Assembly (NCBI GenBank): GCA_007279905.1
Contig: QYPH01000005.1
Span: forward strand, 1-44,933
Origin: Actinomycetota bacterium
GTDB lineage: Bacteria; Actinomycetota; Acidimicrobiia; Acidimicrobiales; Ilumatobacteraceae
Length of the DNA: 44,933 bases
Direction of reading: 5' to 3'
The translations under genes were made by a program, and so were the position numbers. The notes under the pieces were generated by a model. It was not told where the DNA came from, did no database searches, and was given only the letters and a program-made list of their open reading frames with translations. Positions 26,579 to 35,780 of the stretch are shown piece after piece. Numbering within the stretch: position 1 is the stretch's first letter; each line of letters starts with the position of its first letter.

Positions 26579-28003
26579 ATGAAATCCTTCAATAACTACA
26601 TCAATGGCAAAGAAGTTGGGGCACAGGACGGTCGTACAACGCCAATCATCGATCCTGTAACGGGCAAGCAATATGCAACTGCTGCATTATCAGGACCTGG
26701 GGATGTCGACAATGCAATGAAGGCAGCGGCGGACGCATTTGAATCGTGGAAGCACTCAACTCCGTCTGTGCGCCAAAAAGCAATCAACGACATTGCTGAT
26801 GCGATGGAAGCCAACATGACCGAATTGATTGAAGCCGAGATTGAAAACACTGGTAAGCCTCGCGCAATTACTTTTGGCGAAGAGGTTCCGCCGATGATGG
26901 ACCAGATTCGTTTCTTCGCTGGCGCTGCACGAATGCTCGAAGGCAAGAGCGCGGGCGAATACATGACCAACTTCACTTCATACATTCGTCGCGAGCCAAT
27001 CGGCGTGTGTGCTCAAGTTGCACCATGGAACTATCCACTGATGATGGGTGTCTGGAAATTTATTCCCGCAATCGCTGCAGGTAATACCACCGTGCTCAAA
27101 CCAAGTGACACCACGCCCGCATCGACTGCCTTGCTTGCAAAGATCGCTGGTCAAGTGTTGCCTCCAGGTGTACTCAACGTGATTTGTGGAGACCGCGATA
27201 CGGGGCGCGCAATGGTCACACACGACACACCAGGAATGGTTTCGATCACAGGATCGGTGCGTGCAGGAATGGAAGTGGCTGAGGCCGCTGCAAAAAGTTT
27301 GAAGCGTGTGCATCTGGAGCTCGGTGGAAAAGCACCCGTCATTATTTTTGATGATGCCGATATCGAACTTGCTGTTGAGACAATTGCAATGACCGGATAC
27401 TTCAATGCTGGTCAAGACTGCACTGCAGCAACGCGCGTGATAGCAGGACCAAAGATTTATGGCGACTTTGTAGATGCATTGACCGAAGCCGCCAAGAAAA
27501 CTAAGACTGGCAAGCCAAGCGAAGACGTGCTTTACGGCCCACTGAACAACGAAACTCACTTGAGCAAGGTCAAGGGGTTTGTCGATCGCACACCAAAGCA
27601 CGCCCGCATCACAACGGGTGGTTCACAAGTCAGCGGAGCGGGTTATTTCTTCGAGCCAACGGTGATCTGTGATCTCAAGCAGCAAGACGAGATGATTCAG
27701 AATGAAATGTTTGGACCAGTCATCACTGTGCAGCAATTTAGTGACGAAGAAGAGGCTCTCAAGTGGGCCAACGGTGTGGAGTATGCGCTGGCATCTTCGG
27801 TGTGGACACGAGACCTTGGTCGCGCAATGCGCATGACAAAAAATCTCGATTTTGGTTGCGTTTGGGTCAACACCCACATTCCGATGGTGGCCGAAATGCC
27901 GCACGGCGGATACAAAAAATCGGGCTACGGCAAAGATTTGTCTGCATACGCATTGGATGATTACACGCGCATCAAGCACGTGATGATTAACCTCAACAGT
28001 TAG
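26579..28003 (+). CDS. Aldehyde dehydrogenase, gamma-aminobutyraldehyde type
   Basis: Predicted 474-aa NAD-dependent aldehyde dehydrogenase. Catalytic Cys281 (GQDCTAATR) and Glu247 (HLELGGKAP) are present, with [14 protein letters not shown] and the NAD-binding SITGSVRAG. The closest families are gamma-aminobutyraldehyde (PatD/PuuC-like) and betaine aldehyde dehydrogenases. The polyamine-type ABC transporter directly downstream makes aminobutyraldehyde, from putrescine breakdown, the better guess; GABA would be the product. No Shine-Dalgarno; TAGTGT 6 nt upstream indicates a leaderless mRNA. First gene of a likely five-gene operon. Betaine aldehyde remains possible, because glycine-betaine precursors use related genes. 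Confidence 0.87.
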   Translation: MKSFNNYINGKEVGAQDGRTTPIIDPVTGKQYATAALSGPGDVDNAMKAAADAFESWKHSTPSVRQKAINDIADAMEANMTELIEAEIENTGKPRAITFGEEVPPMMDQIRFFAGAARMLEGKSAGEYMTNFTSYIRREPIGVCAQVAPWNYPLMMGVWKFIPAIAAGNTTVLKPSDTTPASTALLAKIAGQVLPPGVLNVICGDRDTGRAMVTHDTPGMVSITGSVRAGMEVAEAAAKSLKRVHLELGGKAPVIIFDDADIELAVETIAMTGYFNAGQDCTAATRVIAGPKIYGDFVDALTEAAKKTKTGKPSEDVLYGPLNNETHLSKVKGFVDRTPKHARITTGGSQVSGAGYFFEPTVICDLKQQDEMIQNEMFGPVITVQQFSDEEEALKWANGVEYALASSVWTRDLGRAMRMTKNLDFGCVWVNTHIPMVAEMPHGGYKKSGYGKDLSAYALDDYTRIKHVMINLNS

Positions 28004-28038
28004 TCAACAAACCGAAATCGAAGAGCACGGGGGAAAGC

Positions 28039-29151
28039 ATGGAAAATAGCGAGCGCGGTTCTGTTGAACTGATCAATGTCACCAAAAAATACGGTGACGT
28101 GCTCGCTGTTAATGGAATTAATCTGCAGATTAAGGCAGGAGAGTTTCTGTCTTTGCTCGGTCCATCTGGATGTGGCAAGACAACGACGCTTCGAATGCTC
28201 GCAGGCTTTGAACAACCAGACGAAGGCTTTATCCGGATCAACGGTCTTGAGGTTCAGGGCGTGCCGCCGTACAAGCGCGACGTCAATACGGTGTTTCAGC
28301 ACTACGCACTTTTTCCACACATGTCGGTTGCCGAAAACGTTGCTTACGGATTGCGACAAAAGGGTGTCAACAAGATAGAGACCGCAACTCGTGTCATGGA
28401 AGCTCTCGACATGGTGCAGATGACCAAGTTGGCAGAGCGCAAGCCACGACAGATGTCGGGCGGTCAGCAGCAACGCATTGCGGTTGCGCGCGCACTCGTT
28501 AATCGTCCAAGTATTTTGCTTCTCGATGAACCACTCGGGGCTCTCGACCGAAAACTACGCGAAGAGATGCAGATCGAATTGAAGCTGTTGCAGAGCCGAT
28601 TGGGAATTACCTTCGTATTCGTGACTCACGACCAAGAAGAAGCAATGTCGATGTCGAACCGCATCGCCATCATGCTCGACGGCCACATTGAACAATTGGG
28701 CGACCCGGAAACGGTGTATGAGCATCCGACGTCGGCATTCGTTGCCGGATTTATTGGTCGCAACAACTTTTGGCAGGGTATTGCAACCGAGGACGGTGCC
28801 CGAGCCGACGATGGAACAGAGTTTGTAGCAACTCGGCCTGAAGAGAATGTGCCAAATGGCGAAGCCGCTCTTTCTGCTGTGCGTCCAGAATGCATCAACT
28901 TGTCTGCAGCACAACCAGCCCAGACAACTAACGCAGTTGAGGCAAAAGTCGCCGGTGTGTCGCATTTCGGCGACGTGCTGCAATACGTGGTGCGCGCGAA
29001 GGGTCGTGACATCTTGGTCATGGTTGCGCGTACCAACCCATCACGTTTTGCCCTTGGCGAAACGGTGTGGTGCTCGTGGTCGGCTGAAGATGTGTATCTA
29101 TTTTCAGCCAGGCAAGCCAGTGTTGTCATGGCGGCACCGGCTCATGACTAA
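28039..29151 (+). CDS. potA: Spermidine/putrescine-type ABC transporter ATPase
   Basis: Predicted 370-aa ATPase driving uptake at the cytoplasmic face. Walker A GPSGCGKT is at residues 41-48, followed by the Q-loop VFQHYALFPHMSV, signature MSGGQQQR, Walker B ILLLDEPLGALD and H-loop VTHDQEEAMS. The C-terminal third is a TOBE domain with the typical YEHPTSAFVAGFIGRNN linker, as in PotA. GGGGGAAA stands 5 nt before the ATG. It lies 35 nt after the dehydrogenase and before the binding protein and permease, giving a complete importer. Polyamine specificity is inferred from subfamily and context; some members carry other cations. Confidence 0.92.
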   Translation: MENSERGSVELINVTKKYGDVLAVNGINLQIKAGEFLSLLGPSGCGKTTTLRMLAGFEQPDEGFIRINGLEVQGVPPYKRDVNTVFQHYALFPHMSVAENVAYGLRQKGVNKIETATRVMEALDMVQMTKLAERKPRQMSGGQQQRIAVARALVNRPSILLLDEPLGALDRKLREEMQIELKLLQSRLGITFVFVTHDQEEAMSMSNRIAIMLDGHIEQLGDPETVYEHPTSAFVAGFIGRNNFWQGIATEDGARADDGTEFVATRPEENVPNGEAALSAVRPECINLSAAQPAQTTNAVEAKVAGVSHFGDVLQYVVRAKGRDILVMVARTNPSRFALGETVWCSWSAEDVYLFSARQASVVMAAPAHD

Positions 29152-29204
29152 TATCAAACCAACAACATCAACATCATTATCAACAATCACAATAGGAGCA
29201 TGAC

Positions 29205-30470
29205 ATGGCAACAGAAAATTCAAAGCAGAGTCCAAAGCAACTCAAAATGCTTGCGCCAGACAGCTTTCGCGAGAAGCTCTCACGTCGTGCATTCTTGCAA
29301 GGCGGAACTGCGCTTGCTGGCTTTGCGTTAATCGCTGCCGCGTGTGGAAGCTCTGATGACGCTGCGACGACGGACACCACTGCTAGTGGTGCAACCGATG
29401 TACCTACAGACGGCTTGGCAAGTGGCGACTGGAGTCGCGTCATTAATACTGCAAGTGGAACTTTGGCTATGTATACATGGGGCGACTACAACGACCCAGA
29501 ACTTGTTGGTGCGCTTGCTGCGTCGACCTTGAGCGTGACGATGAAAGTTGACTACTACGGGAGCAACGAAGACCTGATCACCAAGTTGGCAACAAGTGCA
29601 GGTGCAAGCGGCTTTGACATCGTGGTACCAACTGGTCCGTACATCACGCAGATGGTCGAAAAGGGATTGCTACAGAAGTTGGACAAGTCGTTGATTCCAA
29701 ACATGGTCAACGTCGACCCGCTGTACCTCGGTCAGGCGTGGGACACAACAAACGATTACTCAGTGTGCAAAAACTGGGGTACTACTGGCTATTTCTATGA
29801 CAGCACCAAGATCTCCAAAGAACTGACCACGTGGCAAGACTTCATTGACACCTGCATGGGCGAAGCTTCTGGCCAGTGTGCAGTCATCGATGCAGCTCCT
29901 AACTATTGCGGCATGTGGTTCTGGGCAAATGGAATTGACTGGAACACGGAGGATGCAGCCAATCTGGATGCAGCCGAGAAATTCTTGGTTGACGAGTTCG
30001 CTCAGCACATCAAGGCGTTTGACAGCTACCCATCGACGAAACTTGCAGAAGGCGCGTATTCGATCGCGATGGCATGGAACGGCGATGCCCGTCAGGCATA
30101 TACGCGCATTGCAGAGGCTGGTGGCACCCCAGAAGATTGGAAGTGGGTACTTGGTGCTCCTGACACCGAACTCTGGATGGACAACTACTGCATTCCAGTG
30201 GGTGCTCCAAACCCAGAGGCTGCTCATGCATGGATCAACTGGGACTTGATTCCAGAAGTCTCCATTCAAGATCTTTCGTATCACGGCTATCACACCGGCA
30301 TGAAAGACATGTCGACGCTGATTAGTGAGATCGCACCAGATCTTGAAAAGGGCGACATGATTTTCTTTGGTGATGATCAGGTGAAAACCATGCACACCCA
30401 AATCATTACCCCTGCTCTTGATCGACTCATCGACATCTTGAACAAGTCGAAGGCAAAGGCCGGAGGCTGA
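29205..30470 (+). CDS. Polyamine-type ABC transporter substrate-binding protein, Tat lipoprotein
   Basis: Predicted 421-aa extracytoplasmic binding protein. The N-terminus has a twin-arginine motif SRRAFLQ (Arg27-Arg28), a hydrophobic stretch and a lipobox IAAACGSS (Cys47), so it should be exported folded by Tat and anchored as a lipoprotein, followed by an Asp/Thr/Ala-rich linker. The body has the PotD/PotF-like pattern: LAMYTWGDYNDPELV, FDIVVPTGPYITQMVEKGLL, and YSIAMAWNGDARQAY in the second lobe. The upstream leader is an unstructured CA-rich stretch ending in AGGAG 6 nt before the ATG. Ligand unproven; putrescine or spermidine by family. Confidence 0.9.
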   Translation: MATENSKQSPKQLKMLAPDSFREKLSRRAFLQGGTALAGFALIAAACGSSDDAATTDTTASGATDVPTDGLASGDWSRVINTASGTLAMYTWGDYNDPELVGALAASTLSVTMKVDYYGSNEDLITKLATSAGASGFDIVVPTGPYITQMVEKGLLQKLDKSLIPNMVNVDPLYLGQAWDTTNDYSVCKNWGTTGYFYDSTKISKELTTWQDFIDTCMGEASGQCAVIDAAPNYCGMWFWANGIDWNTEDAANLDAAEKFLVDEFAQHIKAFDSYPSTKLAEGAYSIAMAWNGDARQAYTRIAEAGGTPEDWKWVLGAPDTELWMDNYCIPVGAPNPEAAHAWINWDLIPEVSIQDLSYHGYHTGMKDMSTLISEIAPDLEKGDMIFFGDDQVKTMHTQIITPALDRLIDILNKSKAKAGG

Positions 30471-30476
30471 TCTGGG

Positions 30477-32513
30477 GTGACCGCGACGGTCGCTACACGA
30501 TTTAAAAAGAGGTTTCACGGGCCTAAATACCTGCTCGCGTTGCCTGCAATCATCTGGTATCTGCTGTTCTTTGCATTACCAATTGCTTTCATCGTGTTCT
30601 ATTCGTTCGGCACCAAAGACTCGAGCAAATTATTGCCAGTTGACTTTAGTCATCTGTCGACAAATAGCTATACGGCAGTATTCGACGAAACGTTTTTTAA
30701 AACGTTTCGGGGGACGCTGCGTATTTCTGTAATCGCCACGGCGATGTGCGTGTTAATCGGATTGCCGGTCGCGTATTTTGCTGCGTTTAAGGTGCCAGAA
30801 AAATGGAAAGCAATTATTCTCGCGGCTGTTGTAGTGCCGAGTTTTACGAGCTTCCTGATTCGCACCGTTGCATGGAGAATCCCGCTTGCCCCTAATGGCA
30901 CATTTTCAAAATGGCTCGTTGAAATGGGCTGGATTGGGGAGAACGGAATTCAGATCCTTGAAACGTCTCTTGCTGTGCAGATCGCGATTGTCTACAACTA
31001 CCTCGGGTTCATGATCTTGCCGCTCTTCGTGGCGCTTGACCGTATCGATGTGCGAATGCGTGAAGCCAGCAAAGACTTGGGCGCAGGGCGTGTTGCAACA
31101 TTCTTTGGGGTGACACTGCCACTTGCTGGGCCGGGCATTGTGGCTGGTGTTTTGCTCACGTTTATTCCAATGTGCGGTGACTATGTAACCGCGACGGTGT
31201 TGGGTGGAGCAAAGGGCAACATGATCGGCGCAATGATTGCGTCGCAATTTAGCGGTGCACAAAACTGGCCGCTTGGTTCGGCAATGGCGATCTTGATGAT
31301 CGGTGCAGTGTTGTTATCGCTCGGTGTTGGGTTTGTAGTGATGAAGATTGTTCCGTATGTCGTATCACTCGCATCACCTGCAGTACAAAGCGTGCGGCGC
31401 AAGATGCACGCTCGAGCACTTGAGCAAGCAAAACATATCAAGCCACGCACAAGAGCAAAGATAGAGATACTGCCAAAAGCACTTGGTGTGTGGACGGCAC
31501 TCGTGCTGGTGTTTTTATTTATTCCAATCATGCTCGTGTTTTTGCACTCGTTCAATAACGGCAGCTCATTCACGATTTGGTCTGGTAAAACCAGCACGAA
31601 GTGGTGGGGCGAATTGTTTAATGGCGGAGAGATGGTGGGCGTGCTCGTTCGCTTTGTTGCATTTGCCGTTATTGGTGTTGTTGGTAAGCGTTTGATTAAG
31701 GGGCGTCTCGACATACCAAAGATCGTGACATCATGGATGGTTCCGGGGTCATTCGTTGTTGCGTTCGTTTTGAACGGGTTGATGACCGAGTGGTATCGCA
31801 CGATTTTTGATTTCACCGGTATTGGTGACGCGATTCGTAACTCGTTTATTGCGGCGTTTGGGGCAACAGTGATTGCGGTAATCATCGGCGGTATGTCTGG
31901 TGTTGCATTGGCGCGCCGACCAGGGCGCTGGACAACGTTTTTCATGGCGACGGTATTTTTGATATTGGTAACCCCAGAAATTATGGATGCTGTTGCATTG
32001 GCAACGTGGTTTCCGCGGATTAAGGAAGTTCCACTCGTTGGAATTATTTTTACGAATGGCTGGGGTCCTTTTAATGGTGGAATCAACAAACTGTGGGTGG
32101 GGCAGTCGTTGTATGCAAGTGCGGTTGTGACTCTCATTGTTCGAGCACGACTAGCTGGCATTGATGAGTCACTCGAAGAAGCCGCTGGCGACTTGGGTGC
32201 GCCTCCTGGTCGCGCATTTAGACAGATCACGTTGCCACTCATTGCGTCGGCAATGGTGGCTGGCGGACTGCTTTCGTTTGCACTGTGTCTCGACAATGCC
32301 GTGATCTCAACATTGATCAGCGAGGCAGGATCGACAACATTCCCAGTTGCGTTGTTGGGCGCAACTCGCAGCACGATCAAGCCATTTTGGGGTGTAGGCG
32401 CGTCTCTGTTATTTATTGTGACCCTGAGTGCGCTGTGGTTTTTGGCGGTCATCCTGCGTCGCGGAGGCGATTCGGCGAGCAAGATTGCCGCCACATTTAC
32501 CGGCGGCTCGTAG
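30477..32513 (+). CDS. Fused PotB-PotC ABC transporter permease
   Basis: Predicted 678-aa membrane protein combining two permease subunits that are normally separate (about 275 aa each). The N-terminal half is PotB-like, with the ATPase-contact EAA motif EASKDLGAGRVATFFGVTLP. The C-terminal half is PotC-like, with EEAAGDLGAPPGRAFRQITLP. They are joined by a basic linker (RRKMHARALEQAKHIKPRTRAK). The PotC half carries an extra segment of about 60 residues (roughly 387-446, VGVLVRFVAFAVIGVVGKRL to EWYRTIFDFTG) with two hydrophobic stretches that ordinary PotC lacks. The start is GTG 30477 with GGAGG 10 nt upstream, 6 nt after the binding-protein stop. Confidence 0.92.
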   Translation: MTATVATRFKKRFHGPKYLLALPAIIWYLLFFALPIAFIVFYSFGTKDSSKLLPVDFSHLSTNSYTAVFDETFFKTFRGTLRISVIATAMCVLIGLPVAYFAAFKVPEKWKAIILAAVVVPSFTSFLIRTVAWRIPLAPNGTFSKWLVEMGWIGENGIQILETSLAVQIAIVYNYLGFMILPLFVALDRIDVRMREASKDLGAGRVATFFGVTLPLAGPGIVAGVLLTFIPMCGDYVTATVLGGAKGNMIGAMIASQFSGAQNWPLGSAMAILMIGAVLLSLGVGFVVMKIVPYVVSLASPAVQSVRRKMHARALEQAKHIKPRTRAKIEILPKALGVWTALVLVFLFIPIMLVFLHSFNNGSSFTIWSGKTSTKWWGELFNGGEMVGVLVRFVAFAVIGVVGKRLIKGRLDIPKIVTSWMVPGSFVVAFVLNGLMTEWYRTIFDFTGIGDAIRNSFIAAFGATVIAVIIGGMSGVALARRPGRWTTFFMATVFLILVTPEIMDAVALATWFPRIKEVPLVGIIFTNGWGPFNGGINKLWVGQSLYASAVVTLIVRARLAGIDESLEEAAGDLGAPPGRAFRQITLPLIASAMVAGGLLSFALCLDNAVISTLISEAGSTTFPVALLGATRSTIKPFWGVGASLLFIVTLSALWFLAVILRRGGDSASKIAATFTGGS

Positions 32514-32516
32514 CTC

Positions 32517-33443
32517 GTGGCTGAAGATAAGGCTGTGCCCAACATTGCAGTTGGGCCACATGGAGATGCTGATTGGGCATGTGATGCGGTGCGAGCGGGT
32601 GGCGGAAAAGTGGTTGACGCATCCGAAGCACAAGGGCTTGTGTGGACCGACTTTGATTCAACGGCGCGACTTGTTGAAACTCTTGCAAATAACTCGGGTA
32701 TCACGTGGGTGCAGGTTCCGTTTTCGGGTGTTGAAACATACATGCCCTATATAGATGAAACGCGCACATGGACAAGTGCCAAGGGAGTGTTCGGTGGAGC
32801 AGTTGCCGAACTGGCTCTTGGCTTGTTACTTGGAGGCATGCGACATGTCGCTGGCTATGCGCGACAACAACAGTGGACACAAGATCATGGTCGAACATTG
32901 TTTGGTGCGCGCGTAACAATTCTTGGTGCTGGAGGCATTGCACAGTCATTGATCTCGATGCTCAAGCCGTTCAATTGTCACATCACTGTTGTGCGTAATC
33001 GCGAAGGTGATGTGCCTGGTGCCGATGTTGTACTCACTACATCTCGTTTGCATGAAGCACTTTCGCATGCTGACGCGGTACTCATGGCAATTGCGCTGAC
33101 ACCACACACTCACGGCATCATGGGCAAAGCAGAGTTTGAATTAATGCAGTCGCACGCGTGGCTCGTCAATGTTGGGCGCGGCAAACACATTGTTACCGAC
33201 GACCTCGTGTGGGCACTTGAATCAGGCGAAATTGGTGGAGCAGCGTTGGACGTCACCGATCCGGAACCACTGCCCACAGGGCACCCGTTGTGGTCAATGC
33301 CAAACTGCATCATCACCCCTCATGTTGGTAACACTGCCGAGATGGTGCCACCTTTGTTGGCTTTACGAATCACCGAAAATGTGCGTCGGTTTGCCGCAGG
33401 TGAGCAGTTGATCGGCATCATTGATTGTGCAATTGGATATTGA
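32517..33443 (+). CDS. D-isomer-specific 2-hydroxyacid dehydrogenase
   Basis: Predicted 308-aa NAD(P)-dependent dehydrogenase. The Rossmann motif ILGAGGIAQSLI, the substrate Arg in VNVGRGKHI, the Glu in DVTDPEPLP and the catalytic His in ITPHVGNTAEM are all present. The N-terminal substrate domain is short for the family. The substrate is unknown; relatives reduce glyoxylate, hydroxypyruvate or phenylpyruvate. It starts with GTG only 3 nt after the permease stop, so it is probably translated from the polyamine operon mRNA, an unusual partner for such a transporter. The 114 nt between its stop and the next tRNA hold no further gene that I can see. Confidence 0.88.
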   Translation: MAEDKAVPNIAVGPHGDADWACDAVRAGGGKVVDASEAQGLVWTDFDSTARLVETLANNSGITWVQVPFSGVETYMPYIDETRTWTSAKGVFGGAVAELALGLLLGGMRHVAGYARQQQWTQDHGRTLFGARVTILGAGGIAQSLISMLKPFNCHITVVRNREGDVPGADVVLTTSRLHEALSHADAVLMAIALTPHTHGIMGKAEFELMQSHAWLVNVGRGKHIVTDDLVWALESGEIGGAALDVTDPEPLPTGHPLWSMPNCIITPHVGNTAEMVPPLLALRITENVRRFAAGEQLIGIIDCAIGY

Positions 33444-33557
33444 TGACTCAGTTGAGCCAAGCATGGTCTACGTTGTCAGACTCTGCTTTCAAGCGTGCCT
33501 GCGACCCCCATCGTGAGTTGTACCGAGCCAATAGTGGGCTGTAACCTAGTGACGCTC

Positions 33558-33630
33558 GGGCGGTTAGCTCAGTCGGAAGAGCGCCACGTTCACATCGTGG
33601 AAGTCGTGGGATCGAGGCCCATATCGCCCA
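33558..33630 (+). tRNA. tRNA-Val (anticodon CAC)
   Basis: Acceptor stem GGGCGGT pairs with ATCGCCC (one G-T wobble), the D arm is GCTC/GAGC, and anticodon stem CCACG/CGTGG holds loop TTCACAT with anticodon CAC. The T stem is GTGGG/CCCAT. The T loop reads ATCGAGG, so position 54 is A instead of the near-universal T. The CCA end is not encoded. Both tRNAs in the window are valine acceptors. Confidence 0.94.
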
Positions 33631-33637
33631 CGAGAAG

Positions 33638-33643
33638 TAGTGT
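33638..33643 (+). promoter_or_regulatory. Candidate -10 box for the DUF3499 gene, just after the tRNA
   Basis: TAGTGT, then ttagac (6 nt), then GTG at 33650. It begins 8 nt after the tRNA discriminator base, so any -35 contacts would lie inside the tRNA gene. Confidence 0.45.
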
Positions 33644-33649
33644 TTAGAC

Positions 33650-34249
33650 GTGGCCCAGCAGTGCGAACGACCAGGATGCTCACAACCAGCGGCAGTCGAA
33701 TACAGCCTCAACCCTGGCAAATTGTTGCTTGCCCTCGAAAATTATGTTGTCGTAGAGGGTGATCGTCGAAGCGCAGTGTGCGCTCGACATGCAGACCTGA
33801 TGAGTGTGCCAAAAGGTTGGTCGATCGATGATCGCCGAGAAGACCCACCGCGTTTGTTTAGAACACCAAAGTTGGTTGCGGCGTCTGCGAAAGCAACCAC
33901 AAAGAAGTCGGTGACTGAAGTGAAGCCGAAGAAGAAGCCTGCTGTGCGACCAATGTTGTTTCAGACCGACAAGCACGATGTGCAAGAAGTTCAAGAAGTA
34001 CAAGAAGCGAAAACAACTGTTTCAAAGCCAGTAGTGCACGATGCCGATCTTGAAGAAACAAAAGCATTGCCATGGGTTCCACAGTTTGATCGCACCGATG
34101 ACCTGGGTGGAATTTTGCGACCCAAAGGCAAACTCATGAGTCGCGCATTTGGACTCGACGAAACGATTGAATATCCGCGACCAGCCGTTGATGAAGAACC
34201 TGCCGACGAACTTGAACGCGAGGCGTTCAATGAGTTCGATATTCCCTGA
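33650..34249 (+). CDS. DUF3499-family actinobacterial protein
   Basis: Predicted 199-aa protein. The first 60 residues match the DUF3499 pattern: CERPGCSQPA, then VCARHADLMSVPKGW. Cys5, Cys10, Cys44 and His47 probably bind zinc. The rest is a low-complexity, charged tail (KATTKKSVTEVKPKKK, then VQEVQEVQEAK) ending in an acidic segment. The family is essentially confined to Actinobacteria and has no assigned function. The start is GTG at 33650 with TAGTGT 6 nt upstream. It is followed after 12 nt by an SRPBCC gene, with tandem stops TGA TAA between them. Confidence 0.8.
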   Translation: MAQQCERPGCSQPAAVEYSLNPGKLLLALENYVVVEGDRRSAVCARHADLMSVPKGWSIDDRREDPPRLFRTPKLVAASAKATTKKSVTEVKPKKKPAVRPMLFQTDKHDVQEVQEVQEAKTTVSKPVVHDADLEETKALPWVPQFDRTDDLGGILRPKGKLMSRAFGLDETIEYPRPAVDEEPADELEREAFNEFDIP

Positions 34250-34261
34250 TAAACAATTCCA

Positions 34262-34702
34262 ATGGATGTAACTGCAACTGTTGAAGCCCCTGTCGGTGTA
34301 GAAAAACTGTTTGCGGCAGTCGCAGATCTCGCGACATATCCGCACTGGCTTGGCATCGTGCATCACGTAACGGTCGAGCCAATTGGATCAGATGGAATGG
34401 GTGCATGGATAGTTGAATTGCGAGGCAAAGTCGGGCCATTTTCTCGATCAAAGCGGCTGCGCATGGTGCAATCTGTGTGCGAGAGCCCAAGCACTGTTGT
34501 GTTTGAACGCCGCGAAACCGATGGACGCAAGCATTCGCCCTGGGTGTTGACTGCGCAAGTGAGTGCAACCGGTGTTGGCTCAAACTTGACGGTCAATTTG
34601 CACTACGGCGGAACGTTGTTTACGGGTGGAGTGTTGGAGCGATTACTTGCAGATCAGATAGCGCAAGGACGCGAGCGTCTACTAGCCGTTTTGCAAGCGT
34701 AA
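34262..34702 (+). CDS. SRPBCC superfamily protein (polyketide cyclase/dehydrase-like)
   Basis: Predicted 146-aa START-like fold protein. The N-terminal beta strand VTATVEAPVGVEKLFAAVAD with the DLATYPHWLG stretch is typical, as is the C-terminal long helix VLERLLADQIAQGRERLLAVL that closes the hydrophobic cavity. Such proteins bind lipids or aromatic ligands; the function cannot be told from sequence. It lies directly after the DUF3499 gene, likely in the same transcript, and ends 13 nt from the convergent rlmN stop. Confidence 0.82.
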   Translation: MDVTATVEAPVGVEKLFAAVADLATYPHWLGIVHHVTVEPIGSDGMGAWIVELRGKVGPFSRSKRLRMVQSVCESPSTVVFERRETDGRKHSPWVLTAQVSATGVGSNLTVNLHYGGTLFTGGVLERLLADQIAQGRERLLAVLQA

Positions 34703-34715
34703 AAAATTTGTGCAA

Positions 34716-35774
34716 CTACGTTGCAGGAATTTCGCGCTTTGACGACAACTTGATCGGTTGACCTGCTGCGAGTTGACCACATGCTGCGTCGATGTCGGTG
34801 CCACGATTGCGACGAATGGTTACGTTGATGCCCAGGTCTTCGAGTTGCTCTGCAAAATCACGCACGCCTTGTGCCGAAGTGCCTTTGGTTGGCCAACCAG
34901 GAGTTGGGTTGAGCGGGATGAGGTTGACATGCGCAGATGGGCGCAAGCGCTTGCAAAGACGGGCGAGTTCTTTGGCGTCTTGGAGTTGATCGTTGACGCC
35001 TTCGATCATGGCCCACTCAAAACTGACGCGACGGTTTTTTACTCGCAAATAGTCGGCGCACTCTTGCACCAAGTCGGCGATGGGGTAGCGCTTATTGATG
35101 GGCACCAGACGGTCGCGTAATGGGTCGCGTGCTGCGTGAAGCGATACTGCCAAGTTGACGGGAAGTGGGCGTTGTGCGAGTGCGCGAATGCCCGGAATAA
35201 TTCCAACTGTAGAAATAGTGAGGTGACGAGCAGAGATACCGATGTCGTGGTGCATGCGCTCGACTGCGCCCCACACAGCTTCTTCATTGGCGAGTGGTTC
35301 TCCCATACCCATGAACACCACGTTGGCAACGCGTTGTTCTTTCTTGGCACTCTCGCGGGCCGCGCGCACAACTTGTTCGACAATTTCTCCGCTCGTGAGG
35401 TGTCGAGTGAAGCCCGCTTGACCAGTAGCGCAAAAACCACAAGCCATTGCACAGCCAGCCTGGGTGCTCACGCATACCGTTGCACGCTCTTTGTAATGCA
35501 TCAACACGGTTTCGATCGGATGCCCACCGTCGGCAAGCGACCAGAGAAATTTGGTGGTGTCGCCCTTGTCGCTCACGCTCGTCGATGTCAGGTTGAGTGC
35601 TGGTGGAAACTGTTCGTTCAACTTGTTGCGCAAGGCAACTGGCAGAGTCAGCATTTGGGCTGGCTCTATAAATTGTTGGTACAGGGCTTCCCAGACTTGC
35701 TTGATTCGAAAAGCTGGCTGACCTTCTAAGAGAGTGGTGATGTCTTCGCGCGACGCATCGTACAGACTGACCAT
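34716..35774 (-). CDS. rlmN: 23S rRNA (adenine2503-C2)/tRNA A37 methyltransferase
   Basis: Radical SAM enzyme that methylates C2 of A2503 in 23S rRNA and A37 of some tRNAs. The 352-aa protein has the 4Fe-4S motif Cys108-x3-Cys112-x2-Cys115 (GCAMACGFCATG), the SAM-binding FMGMGEPLAN, and the conserved accessory Cys101 and methyl-carrier Cys332 (DIDAACGQLA). An Ala or other residue typical of Cfr-type resistance enzymes is not seen; the N-terminal accessory domain also fits RlmN. The ATG at 35774 has TAAACT 6 nt upstream, whose TAA is the pepF stop codon. Last gene of the mshD-pepF-rlmN run. Confidence 0.96.
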   Translation of the reverse strand: MVSLYDASREDITTLLEGQPAFRIKQVWEALYQQFIEPAQMLTLPVALRNKLNEQFPPALNLTSTSVSDKGDTTKFLWSLADGGHPIETVLMHYKERATVCVSTQAGCAMACGFCATGQAGFTRHLTSGEIVEQVVRAARESAKKEQRVANVVFMGMGEPLANEEAVWGAVERMHHDIGISARHLTISTVGIIPGIRALAQRPLPVNLAVSLHAARDPLRDRLVPINKRYPIADLVQECADYLRVKNRRVSFEWAMIEGVNDQLQDAKELARLCKRLRPSAHVNLIPLNPTPGWPTKGTSAQGVRDFAEQLEDLGINVTIRRNRGTDIDAACGQLAAGQPIKLSSKREIPAT

Positions 35775-35780
35775 TGAACC

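Noticed and set aside
29152-29204. CA-rich leader before the binding protein as a possible riboswitch or repeat array
   Set aside because: It has no stem-forming capacity; it is a plain unstructured leader with AGGAG before the ATG.
31181-32743. 520-aa minus-strand ORF opposite the permease gene
   Set aside because: It is antisense to a well-supported transporter gene, is Ser/Thr/Pro/Asn-rich without domain motifs, and reads as a codon shadow of the plus-strand gene.
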